From assembly GCA_949152475.1 (NCBI GenBank), contig CASCJZ010000497.1, positions 28,537 to 92,536 on the forward strand: a DNA stretch of 64,000 nucleotides, in the 5' to 3' direction. Positions 44,222-55,449 of this stretch are shown piece after piece. The position numbers and the translations under genes were made by a program. This DNA is from Terebella lapidaria. Its lineage: Eukaryota > Annelida > Polychaeta > Terebellida > Terebellidae. The notes under the pieces were generated by a model. That model worked only from the letters and a program-made list of their open reading frames with translations, had not been told where the DNA came from and did no database searches. Numbering within the stretch: position 1 is the stretch's first letter; each line of letters begins with the position of its first letter.

Positions 44222-44253
44222 CTAAACGTCGTTGTTCCCTCCTTCACCTGTAG
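44222..44253 (+). promoter_or_regulatory. Candidate branch point, polypyrimidine tract and 3' splice site
   Basis: CTAAAC at 44222, then a pyrimidine-rich stretch TTGTTCCCTCCTTCACCTG ending TAG at 44251-44253. This is the arrangement of a metazoan intron end directly before the small ORF. Confidence 0.6.
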
Positions 44254-44262
44254 GCACAAGCC

Positions 44263-44442
44263 ATGGGGGACATCAAGGACCTGACGCTCAAGATCACGAT
44301 GGGTTTGTTCAGCTTCACGCTCCAGGCGGCGGCTATTCCGGCTGAGGCAGCCGTGGCACTCGTGGCCGTGGCGGGGGTGTGTGTAGTGGGCGGCGGCGTA
44401 CTGCTCATCAACTCCATGCGAGACAAGGAAAAGAAGGTCTAG
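44263..44442 (+). CDS. Small one-helix membrane protein, terminal coding exon
   Basis: 59 residues, starting MGDIKDLTLKITMGLF and ending SMRDKEKKV. The start codon is in a strong context (GCCATGG) nine bases after a splice acceptor. Residues ~24-50 are Ala/Val/Gly/Leu-rich (AAVALVAVAGVCVVGGG) and make one membrane span, followed by a short basic, probably cytosolic tail. The N-terminal 23 residues are amphipathic. Codon use is GC-rich and sharply different from the surrounding AT-rich DNA and the transposons. I do not recognise the family; the architecture is that of small integral membrane proteins. Any upstream exon, probably non-coding, is not visible, since an X repeat fills the preceding kilobase. 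This is the only likely host protein exon in the window. Confidence 0.65.
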   Translation: MGDIKDLTLKITMGLFSFTLQAAAIPAEAAVALVAVAGVCVVGGGVLLINSMRDKEKKV

Positions 44443-44801
44443 GCCCGCAACCTATCTTTGTGACGGTGTTGTGGATGTTGTGACGCCCTTGACGAAGTCG
44501 GATGCCATATCATATTTAGCTGGATCTACACATCTTTCTCATCGTCATATTTTTAGACCTACTGTGACTCTGAACGTTCTTTTCTGCTCATATTTATTGC
44601 GATGTTAAGTGATCTGAGGTTATAACTTGGCACACTTCACCTGGGAATCAAAAGGCGATCTCGGGAATCTGAACATATTCGGATATTTGGGCGTGTTTAC
44701 GTCTATCGAGAGTGAAAGTATGGCTGTAATTTTGACCCAGAAGACACCTTCTGGCGTTCCTATCCAAACGAACCGATCTCAAAAGATTTTCGAGCTTGAA
44801 G

Positions 44802-44807
44802 AATAAA
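44802..44807 (+). terminator. Polyadenylation signal downstream of the small ORF
   Basis: AATAAA about 360 bp after the stop codon of the 59-residue ORF. It is the first such signal downstream and gives a 3' UTR of normal size. Confidence 0.45.
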
Positions 44808-46096
44808 ACTTGGTGAAAAGTTGCCGTTTGACTCTAAGGTGCAGTATGCCAAGCGGTGTGTAAACGGTTTGGGAACATCAGAATATGAACGCTGACATTT
44901 ATTAAAAGTGCACGAAATATAGTAGTTAATATATAGCATAATATAACGCTGATCTGCTTGGTACTAGTCCACTGCTGAACTCCGGAATTGAGTACATCAC
45001 AATCTTCAAGATATCTTGAGTTTAGGAAGTACTTGTACCGGCAGCGTGGGTAGGCCTATTCGTACATGATATTAGTTGTCCATTGGTGTATATGTATGTA
45101 TATGTACATAGTTATTTCCCATATACATCTACTGTATAAACGATAACGAAGAAAAAAATGTTTGAATTTTCTAAGCAAGAACTGGAGTTGTTGGACTGGA
45201 GAGTGGGGTGAATACAAATATTGTATGATTTTGTTGTGGTGTGAGTTTGTTAAGCTGTAAGAAAAAAAGACATCCAATAATCTTATAGTGCGCATGTATT
45301 ATACAATTTATGTAATGAAGTGAAGATACGAAAGTACTCTAAATACTGGATGATGTATTATTTGCGTTTGAAAACTGATATGTGAAGTTGTGATACACAG
45401 TTCTGGTCTCTGGTTTGGTGACATGTTTTCCAAAATATTATTTTACTTGAAATTATTTCATATGTGTTGAAAAAATACTAGTGACATCAGCATAACCATG
45501 ATGTCTCGGGCTCGATTACTGGAAAATAAATCTAATTGTACCTAATTGTGAAAATGTCCAGGTAAAAATCTAATTGTACCTGGACATTTTTCTGACAATT
45601 AAATTGATGATGAAACAAATAATTCTATTCATCTATACACAATCATTATTAAGTATTCAGAGGGGGTGATAAAGCTGATTTTCTCTGATATGAAGTCACA
45701 CTCCTATTTTCCCCTGGTAGTCCCAAACTCGCATGTTAAAGGCAGAAACCAACAGCTTGTATTAATTATATCGTCAGTTCAATGTTTCATATAAATGACC
45801 ACTAAGGTGCTCAAGTGATATCATCAAACCAGAAGACTGAACCAGCGTCCATGTATGCTGAACCAATGCTCCAATGCAGAGTTGTTATAAATCCATCTAA
45901 ATCTGCGTGTATGTGTGATTAAATAAACAGATTCCATACTGTCATTATCTGCGACACATAGACCTTAGATTTGTATTAAGCAAAAAGGATATGGTGAATT
46001 TATTGCTGACTTTGATCTTGACATCAGATGACATTCACTGTTCCAAAGCAAAGTTGCGTCCAAATACACATGCTAATTGTGCTAATTACAGAAAAA
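44808..46096. other. Unannotated AT-rich region with one strong hairpin
   Basis: No gene recognised. An inverted repeat at 45543-45601 pairs TAATTGT..AAAATGTCCAGGTA with TACCTGGACATTTT..ACAATTA around a 12-base loop. Confidence 0.5.
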
Positions 46097-48789
46097 TTAG
46101 CCCAAGGGCTAAGAAAGGTTACCGGACAATATACATTTTAGATATTAGCTTTTTGTCCAGTGACCTTCAAAATAAAGTCACTGATGAATTCAAGGCCATG
46201 AAATATTCAACATATATATCACTCCTAGTATGTCCACAATAAATTCCTAAGCTGTAGAGTCGATAATAAGTGAGATATTAGCCATTCTGTGATGTTACCT
46301 TGAAAATTCGCAATTGATTCCTAAGCTGTAAAGCTGATAATAAGCGACATATTAGTCATTTTGTTCTCTAACCTTGAAAATGGGATCAAAGGTTAAATTC
46401 TAGATCGCCAAACTATTCAGCATACATCATTTCCTATATGGTCACTATGGACCCCTAAGCTGTAAATTTGATTATAAGCAAGATATAAGGCAATTTGTAA
46501 TCTGACTTTGAAAATAAAATGACTGACCTTCAAATTTAGGTCAAAGGTCAAATTCAATGTCATGAGAATATTCAGAATACATCATTTCCTATATGTTCAC
46601 AATTGATTCCTAAGCTGTAAAGTCGATAATAAGCAAGATATTAGCCATTTTGTCCTGCTGACTTTGAAAATGAGGTCAAAAGTCAAACTCAAGGTCACTA
46701 GAATATTCAGCATATATCATTTCCTATATGTTCACAATTGATTCCTAAGCTGTAAAGTCGCTAATAAGCAAGATATTGGCCATTTTGTCCTGTGACCTTG
46801 GAAATGAGGTCAAAGGTCAAATTCAAGGTCACGAGAATACTCAGCATATATCATTTCCTATATGTTCATAATTGATTCCTAAGCTGTAAAGTCGATAATA
46901 AGCGAGATATTAGCCATTTTGTCATGTGACCTTGAAAATGATGTCAAAGGTCAAATTCAAGGTCACGAGAATATTCAGCATATATCATTTCCTATATGTT
47001 CACAATTGATTCCTAAGTCGCTAATAAGCAAGATATTGGCCAATTTGTCCTGTGACCTTGAAAATGAGGTCAAAGGTCAAATTCAAGGTCACGAGAATAT
47101 TCAGCATATATCATTTCCTATATGTTCACAATTGATTCCCAAGCTGTAAAGTCGATAATAAGCAAGATATTAGCAATTTTGTCCTGTGACCTTGAAAATG
47201 AGGTCAAAGGTCAAATTCAAGGTCATGAGAATATTCAACATATATCATTTCCTATATGTTCACAATTGATTCCTAAGCTGTAAAGTCGCTAATAAGCAAG
47301 GTATTGGCCATTTTGTCCTGTGACCTTGAAAATGAGGTCAAAGGTCAAATTCAAGGTCACGAGAATATTTAGCATATATCATTTCCTTTATGTTCACAAT
47401 TGATTCCTAAGCTGTAAAGTCGATAATAAGCGAGATATTAGCAATTTTGTCCTGTGACCTTGAAAATGAGGTCAAAGGTCAAATTCAAGGTCACGAGAAT
47501 ATTTAGCATATATCATTTCCTATATGTTCACAATTGATTCCTAAGCTGTAAAGTCGATAATAAGCGAGATATTAGCAATTTTGTCCTGTGACCTTGGAAA
47601 TGAGGTCAAAGGTCAAATTCAAGGTCACGAGAATATTCAGCATATATCATTTCCTATAAGTTCACAATTGATTCCTAAGCTGTAAAGTCGATAATAAGCG
47701 AGATATTAACCATTTTGTCATGTGACCTTGAAAATGAGGTCAAAGGTCAAATTCAAGGTCACGAGAATATTCAGCATATATCATTTCCTATATGTTCACA
47801 ATTGATTCCTAAGCTGTAAAGTCGATAATAACGAGATATTAGCCATTTTGTCATGTGACCTTGAAAATGAGGTCAAAGGTCAAATTCAAGGTCACGAGAA
47901 TATTCAGCATATATCATTTCCTATATGTGCACAATTGAATCCTAGTCTCTAGTTTCAATATTAAGTGAGATATTAGGCTTAATGTGTCCCATTATAAAGC
48001 ATAGGAGAATTTAACATGGGAAGGTCACATTTGGGCCGAGTTTGGTCCCAAAATGGCCCACTTCGAGCGATTCAAAGACAACGAAATTTATACATGTCAC
48101 AGGAGTACATATGAGGAGTGTTGTTCATCAATAAGAAAAAAAGTTACTGAACAGATTTTGAGAAAACGACCTTCAAAGTCCAAAATTGGCCATTTTTCGA
48201 CGAAAACGGCCGCTCTGACCTTGAAACCCAGGTCAGAGGTCAAATTCAAGGTCACGACAATATTCAGAATATATCATTTCCTATATGTCCACAATTGATT
48301 CCTAGTCTCTAATCTCAATATTAAGTGAGATATTAGGCTTTAATGTGTCCCATTATAAAGCATAGGAGAATTTAACATGGGAAAGTCACATTTGGGCCGA
48401 GTTTGGGCCCAAAATGGCCCACTTCGAGCGATTCAAGGGCAACGAAATTTATACACGTCATAGGGGTACATATGAGGAGTGTTATGCATCAATAAGAAAT
48501 AGTTACTTATCAGATTTTGAGAAAACGACCGTCAAAGTCCAAAATTGGCCATTTTTCGACGAAAACTGCCGCCATTTTGAAAAAAATGCGAAAATAAAAA
48601 AACTACAAAATACCTCCCTCTCGAAATATTTTTAGGCATTTTTGTGCAAAATTTCAGAAAGATTCGATTGTAAACTTTAAAGATAAAAATGTAGACGACG
48701 ACGACGGACGATGACGGACGCCGGACGACGGACGACGGACGCAACGCCACGGCAATAGGTTATCGGACCAAAGGTCCGGTAACCTAAAA
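46097..48789 (+). mobile_element. Satellite-core element A (non-autonomous, inverted ends)
   Basis: The left end has the near-palindrome TTAGCCCAAGGGCTAA then AGGTTACCGGA (46116-46126). The right end has the hairpin GGACCAAAGGTCC then TCCGGTAACCT (48775-48785), the exact reverse complement of the left 11-mer. Between them are a 134-bp satellite array and a conserved right-hand module (about 48300-48700), partly duplicated at 48000. A GACGACGG-type simple repeat sits at 48690-48750. No transposase gene is present. The design (unique ends, satellite core, terminal hairpins) is like that of the pearl-type and Helentron-related elements described in bivalves. The class is inference. Confidence 0.7.
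46240..47945 (+). repeat. 134-bp satellite array in element A
   Basis: About twelve units, the later ones nearly identical. Each contains TGACCTTGAAAATGAGGTCA, AAGGTCAAATTCAAGGTCAC, AATATTCAGCATATATCATT, TCACAATTGATTCCTAAGCT and GATAATAAGCGAGATATTAG. Most units hold AGGTCAAAGGTCA, a perfect DR1 nuclear-receptor motif. The right-hand units show the least divergence. Confidence 0.95.
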
Positions 48790-49800
48790 ACGGAGGCAGA
48801 GATTTTTATGAAGAAAATAAAATATATATGGTGCATGTGTCGGTGACCTTGAACTCAAATAACCTTGAATACTTAAATATATGAGCATAAAGGAGAATAG
48901 AAAAGATTTTCAAGGGAACCTGAGACCATCTGAGAATTGTCCGGTAACCGGCTAAACTCAATGAGCTATATAATTCTTCTATTGGAAGCGGGGTGAGGGA
49001 TGATCCCCATCTAAATCGACTGCTGAAACCTTACGGACAGTGTCCCAGCTTTTTTATTATGTTTTTATCATATAGCAATCTCAAGCGTGAGTATATCCAT
49101 GTTATGGATAAATTTTGATCTGGATACCTCAACCTGAACATGTCCTGCACGCCTTTGAACACCAGCTATCTACTTGAATATCTATATTGCTTCAAATATC
49201 AACCCCTCTTCTCCCCCGCTACTGGATCCGCCACTGTGTTGGATGGTTGCATAAACATCCCCATTGCCTCAGCGCCGACACGGGGTTCACACCTTGTCAA
49301 TCAGAGACCGTCGGCGTCACCTTAGAAAAGCGATCTCCACGGTCTCGCTAGTCACAACGACAGGAGACAGGCACTGAACAGTCACGGTCTCAAGGACAAT
49401 TAAGGTGAGTTCCTGGAAATTTTCTGCTTTAAATATCGGGTACCTGCGCCGGTTGCAAACTCTTGAAGTCATTGTGTTGCGACCTTCATTGCATCTGATA
49501 CATATTGAATTTACAATACTTTACATGCATATAATATCGGAAAGAGGTATTACGTTGATTCATACTTATGTTAATATCCATGTCATATAAATATATAATT
49601 CGTGAAAGCATACATTGATCGCCCACATAGTAATCTATTATTCCTTCACGACTTGTCAAGACATATTGTTGTGAAAATATCACGTCAAATTGTTTTAACA
49701 TCATAAACTCAGCAAGATGTTTTACAATATCACAACAAGTCATTTTGATGTGAAATTATCACAATAAAACTTCCTAACGTGAAAAATTACAATGATTAGA
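48790..49800. other. Unannotated region with a possible 5' exon edge
   Basis: No protein frame recognised. At 49401-49410 TAAGGTGAGT is a strong 5' splice site (exon end 49404). It is preceded by about 100 bp of balanced-composition sequence (from about 49300) unlike the flanking AT-rich DNA. It could be a non-coding first exon on the + strand, with nothing further to support it. Confidence 0.3.
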
Positions 49801-50270
49801 TATGAAGCTACATTACGGACATTCGCCTTCGTGTATTTTCGCCTTCGCCTTCGTGGTGTTCTCGCCCTCGCCTTCGCATAATTTCGCCTTGGCCTTCACG
49901 TAATTTCGCTTTCGCCTTCTCGTAATTTCGCCTTCGCCCAATTTCGCCCTCGCCTTCTTGTAATTTCGTCTTCGCCTTCGCGTTTTTTCGCCTTCATCTT
50001 CGTGGTGTTTTAGATCTCGTAATTTTCGCGTAATTTCGCCTTCTTGTAGTTTCGCATTCGCCCAATTTCGCCCTCGCCTTCGACCACTTTCGGCTTCGCC
50101 TTCTCGTAATCTCGCCTTCTCATGTGTATGAGATAAAAAGTATGAGGTACGCCTTCTCATACGTATGTGATACAAAGTGATACGTATGGAATAATAGGTC
50201 GTATGAAATAATAGGTCATACGTAAGATAGTATATCTCATACGTATGAGATGATATGTCATACGTATACG
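49801..50270 (-). repeat. Left inverted arm of the foldback-like element
   Basis: TTCGCCTTCGCC-type minisatellite (49820-50125), then TCATACGTATG-type palindromes (50150-50265). It pairs with 54885-55443. The 159-codon frame across it encodes only a Lys/Glu/Arg/Gly simple repeat. Confidence 0.9.
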
Positions 50271-51227
50271 ATACCGACCATGATGTTGCCATAGAAACTC
50301 CGCGAAATTAAAGCGCCTAAAGACTGCGATTGGTCAGGTGTTTTTGTTTTATTATTAAACTGAAGCATTTTGATATTCACCATATCTTCACGATATATCA
50401 CATGTGTCCACCATAACCGATACCGATCTTTATTGGCAATCAATATTAATTTCTAGAATAAATTTACACTGTACATAAATACAATTTATCCGGTCTCATC
50501 TCAGCATCCAAAAAGTCTTTTTTTTTTTTTAAATAGTCTTGTTCTTATATTTCCGTTCGGATAAGGCGTTCTTTGAAATAAATATGACGGCTATATGTAG
50601 CATGAGTAGATTTCATTGTTATGCATATCGTGATATCCAGTGAGTTTTAGAATATTGTATGCACGTTCAAATCTATAACGGAACGCTGATATATTCTGTA
50701 TTACTCCTCAGAAATACTTAGACTGACATTCCTTTCATTCTACAATCGCTCGGTCTGTATGTTTGATTACGGCGGAATATTTATTCAGTAAGCTATTTCA
50801 ACGAATATTTTAATGTTATAAGGATTCCACCATTTTTTTTTATCAAATATGGACACTATGATTTTTCTTCGCATTATGGTAAATACATGTAATATCTGTA
50901 TATATTTTAGATGGTTAGTTTTCGTTCAAAGGTTTATTTAAGATGAACTAAACAACCAGAATTCACGTTGAGGTCCACTGCAATGCAGATAACACTTGAC
51001 AATGGTTTGACCAATCAGTCGACTCGCTGCGGGGAAGTAAAAGAGTATGGATTGTAGGTGTGTGTGTGTGGGGGGGGGGGGGGGGAGCGGTGAAGGTGAG
51101 GTGATACCTATGATTGGTGAAGTGACAAACCACACCTTTTAGCATGCAGATATAATTTGAATGTATTACGAGGGAGTATACTGTATATTAAATAATATTA
51201 GCATGGACATGGATATCAATTATAAAA

Positions 51228-53380
51228 TAAGCCCAATGGGCTAGAAAGGTTACCGGAGAAATGTACAGAGTTAAGCCGAGAAAGTTGAAGGTCAAATTCA
51301 AGGTGACCACTGAAATCGCCATATCTCTATCCTTGAAAATGGGATCAAAGGTTAAATTCTAGATCACCAAACTATTCAGCATACATCATTTCCTATATGT
51401 TCACTATGGACCCATAAGCTGTAAATTTGATAATAAGCGAGATATAAGCCATTTTGTAATCTGACTTAAAATAAAATGACTGACCTTGAAATTTAGGTCA
51501 AAGGTCAAATTCAATATCATTAAAATATTCAGAATATATCATTTCCTATATGTTCACAATTGATTCCTAAGCTGTAAAGTCGATAATAAGCGAGATATTA
51601 GCCATTTTGTCCTGTTGACCTTGAAAATGAGGTCAAAAGTCAAATTCAAGGTCACTAGAATATTCAGCATATATCATTTTATATATGTTCACAATTGATT
51701 TCTAAGCTGTAAAGGCGCTAATAAGCAAGATATTGGCCATTTTGTCCTGTGACTTTGAAAATGAGGTCAAAGGTCAAATTCAAGGTCATGAGAATATTCA
51801 GCATATATCATTTCCTATATGTTCACAATTGATTCCTAAGCTGTAAAGTCGATAATAAGCGAGATATTAGCAATTTTGTCCTGTGACCTTGGAAATGAGG
51901 TCAAAGGTCAAATTCAAGGTCATGAGAATATTCAGCATATATCATTTCCTATATGTTCACAATTGATTCCTAAGCTGTAAAGTCGATAATAAGCGAGATA
52001 TTAGCCATTTTGTCATGTGACCTTGAAAATGAGGTCAAAGGTCAAATTCAAGGTCATGAGAATTTTCAGCATATATCATTTCCAATATGTTCACAATTGA
52101 TTCCTAAGCTGTAAAGTCGCTAATAAGCAAGATATTGGCCGTTTTGTCCTGTGCCCTTGAAAATGAGGTCAAAGGTCAAATTCAAGGTCACGAGAATTTT
52201 CAGCATATATCATTTCCTATATGTTCACAATCGATTCCTAAGCTGTAAAGTCGCTAATAAGCAAGATATTGGCCATTTTGTCCTGTGACCTTGAAAATGA
52301 GGTCAAAGCTCAAATTCAAGGCCACGAGAATATTCAGCATATATCATTTCCTATATGTTCACAATTGATTCCTAAGCTGTAAAGTCGATAATAAGCGAGA
52401 TATTAGCAATTTTGTCCTGCGACCTTGGAAATGAGGTCAAAGGTCAAAGTCAAGGTCACGAAAATATTCAGCATATATCATTTCCTATATGTTCACAATT
52501 GATTCCTAAACTGTGAAGTCGATAATAAGCGAGATATTAGCCATTTTGTCATGTGACCTTGAAAATGAGGTCAAAGGTCAAATTCAAGGTCACAAGAATA
52601 TTCAGCATATATCATTTCCTATATGTTCACAACTGATTCCTAAGCTGCAAAGTCGATAATAAGCGAGATATTAGCCATTTTGTCCTGTGACCTTGAAAAT
52701 GAGGTCAAAAGTCAAATTCAAGGTCACGAGAATATTCAGCATATATCATTTCCTATATGTTCACAACTGATTCCTAAGCTGCAAAGTCGATAATAAGCGA
52801 GATATTAGCCATTTTGTCCTGTGACCTTGAAAATGAGGTCAAAAGTCAAATTCAAGGTCACGAGAATATTCAGCATATATCATTTCCTATATGTCCACAA
52901 TTCATTCCTAGTCTCTAATCTCAATATTAAGTGAGATATTAGGCTTTAATGTGTCCCATTATAAAGCATAGGAGAATTTAACATGGGAAAGTCCCGTTTG
53001 GGCCGAGTTTGGGCCCAAAATGGCCCACTTCGAGCGATTCAAGCGCAACGAAATTTATACATGTCACAGGGGTACATATGAGGAGTGTTATGCATCAAAA
53101 AAAAAAAGTTACGGAACAGATTTTGAGAAAATGGCCGCCAAAGTCCAAAATCAGGCATTTTTCGTCGAAAACGGCCGCCATTTTGAAAAAAATGCGAAAA
53201 TCAAAAAACTAAAAAATACCTCCCTCTCGAAATATTTTTAGGCATTTTTGTGCAAAATTTCAGAAAAATTCGATCGTAAACTTTAAAGATAAAATTGTTG
53301 ACGGACGACGACGGACGACGACGACGCCGGACGCATCGCCATGCCAATAGGTTACGGACCAAAGGTCCGGTAACCTAAAA
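51228..53380 (+). mobile_element. Satellite-core element B inside the foldback-like element
   Basis: Begins TAAGCCCAATGGGCTAG and AGGTTACCGGA (51247-51257), and ends with the hairpin GGACCAAAGGTCC and TCCGGTAACCT (53366-53376). The core is about eleven 134-bp satellite units (51340-52890), followed by the same right-hand module as element A. No coding capacity. Confidence 0.75.
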
Positions 53381-53381
53381 A

Positions 53382-54720
53382 TTAGCCCAATGGGCTAGTA
53401 AGGTTACCGGAGAAATATACAGAGGTAAGCCGAGAAAGTTGAAAGTCAAATTCAAGGTGACCACTGAAATCGCCATATCTCTAACCTTGAAAATGGGATC
53501 AAAGGTTAAATTCTAGATCACCAAACTATTCAGCATACATCATTTCCTATATGTTCACTATGGACCCCTAAGCTGTAAATTTGATAATAAGCGAGATATA
53601 AGCCATTTTGTAATCTGACTTTGAAAAGAAAATGACTGACCTTGAAATTTGGGTCAAAGGTCAAACTCAATATCATTAAAATATTCAGAATATCTCATTT
53701 CCTATATGTTCACAATTGATTCCTAAGCTGTAAAGTCGCTAAGAAGCAAGATATTGGCCATTTTGTCCTGTGAACTTGAAAATGAGGTCAAAGGTCAAAT
53801 TCAAGGTCACGAGAATATTCAGCATATATCATTTCCTATATGTCCACAATTCATTCCTAGTCTCTAATTTCAATATTAAGTGAGATATTAGGCTTAATGT
53901 GTCCCATTATAAAGCATAGGAAAATTTAACATGGGAAAGTCACATTTGGGCCGAGTTTGGGCCCAAAATGGCCCACTTCAAGCAATTCAAGGGCAACGAA
54001 ATTTATACATGTCACAGGGGTACATATGAGGAGTGTTTTTCATCAATAAGAAAAAAAAAATTACTGAACAGATTTTGAGAAAACGACCGTCAAAGTCCAA
54101 AATTGGTCATTTTTTGACGAAAACGGCCGCTCTGACCTTGAAACCAAGGTCAGAGGTCAAATTCAAGGTCACGACAATATTCAGCGTATATCATTTCCTA
54201 TATGTCCACAATTGATTCCTAGTCTCTAATCTCAATATTAAGTGAGATATTAGGCTTTAATGTGTCCCATTATAAAGCATAGGAGAATTTAACATGGGAA
54301 AGTCCCATTTGGGTCGAGTTTGGGCCCAAAATGGCCCACTTCGAGCGATTCAAGGGCAACGAAATTTATACAAGTCACAGGGGTACATATGAGGAGTGTT
54401 ATGCATCAATAAAAAAAAAGTTACTGAACAGATTTTGAGAAAACGACCGCCAAAGTCCAAAATTGGCCATTTTTCGACGAAAACGCCCTCCATTTTGAAA
54501 AAAATGCGAAAATAAAAAAAACTAAAAAATACCTCCCTCTCGAAATATTTTTAGGCATTTTTGTGCATAATTTCAGAAAAATTCGATCGTAAACTTTAAA
54601 GATAAAATTGTTGACGGACGACGACGACGACGACGACGACGGACGACGGACGACGGACGACGACGCCAGACGCAACGCCATGCCAATAGGTTATCGGACC
54701 AAAGGTCCGGTAACCTAAAA
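53382..54720 (+). mobile_element. Satellite-core element C, head-to-tail after B
   Basis: Starts TTAGCCCAATGGGCTAG directly after the AAAAA end of element B and ends TCCGGTAACCT at 54706-54716. Only about three satellite units remain. The right-hand module is present twice (53860-54220 partial, 54220-54700 complete). The orientation is the same as B. Confidence 0.75.
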
Positions 54721-54884
54721 ATAACGAATAATTCAAGCGAGCAATATGATGTTTCGCAATCGATATTAGCAGGCAAAACGATATTGTGCATTCGACGGTA
54801 GCCGGTAGATACAACGCATTTACATGCTACGCAGTGTATCGGGCAATACGAAATATACGGTAGCGATATGTGAGTTAGTATCTC

Positions 54885-55443
54885 CTGCGTGTCAGTTAGT
54901 GTCTCATACGTATGAGTTCTTATTCCATACGTATGACTTTGTATTACATGCGTATACATTAGTATGCGAAGGCGAAATCACGAGAAAACGAAGCCGAGAG
55001 TGGGCGAAGGCGAAGGCGAAACTGGGCGAAGGAGCTAGAAGACGAAGGCGATAATATGCGAAGACGAAGGCGAAATTACAAGAAAGCGAAGGCGAGTGGA
55101 CGAAGGCGAGGGCGAAGACGAAGGCGAAATTACGCGAAAACGAAGGCGAAATTACGAGAAGTCGAAGACGAAAGTGGGCGAAGGCGATGACGAAGGCAAT
55201 ATTACGCGAAGGCGAGGGCGAAATTACGTGAAGGCGAAGTCGAAAACGCCACGAAGACGAAGGCGAAAATACGCGAAGACGAAGGCGAAATTACGAGAAG
55301 TCGAAGACGAAAATGGGGGAAGGCGAGGGCGAAGGCGAAATTACGAGAAGGCGAAGGCGAAATTACGCGAAGGCGAGGGCGATAACACCACGAAGGCGAA
55401 GGCGAAAATACACGAAGGCGAATGTCCCTAATGTAGCTTCATA
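54885..55443 (+). repeat. Right inverted arm of the foldback-like element
   Basis: CATACGTATG palindromes at 54905-54960, then the GAAGGCGAAGGCGAAATTAC minisatellite to 55425 and the terminal sequence to 55443. The last 55 bp match the reverse complement of the left end with one difference. Confidence 0.9.
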
Positions 55444-55449
55444 ATTAGA

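Larger units (their letters stand above)
49801..55443. mobile_element. Foldback-like element with minisatellite inverted arms
   Basis: The outer ends are exact inverted copies, TATGAAGCTACATTA at 49801 and its reverse complement ending at 55443. They are flanked by the 6-bp direct repeat ATTAGA (49795-49800 and 55444-55449). Both arms are made of GAAGGCGAAGGCGAAATTAC-type tandem units, in opposite orientation. Inside each arm is a zone of CATACGTATG palindromes. The centre holds about 950 bp of AT-rich sequence and two satellite-core elements (51228-54720) that inserted later. No transposase is seen. Long repetitive inverted arms are typical of foldback transposons. Confidence 0.75.

Noticed and set aside
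45991..46242. 83-codon frame at the left end of satellite-core element A
   Set aside because: It overlaps the element terminus and the first satellite units and has no motif.
37440..48000. CRISPR-like regular repeats
   Set aside because: The repeats are contiguous tandem or satellite units without unique spacers, in a eukaryotic transposon context.
49813..50292. 159-codon frame across the left foldback arm, and the 111-codon frame at 55096-55431
   Set aside because: Pure translation of the GAAGGC minisatellite: a Lys/Glu/Arg/Gly simple repeat with no domain.
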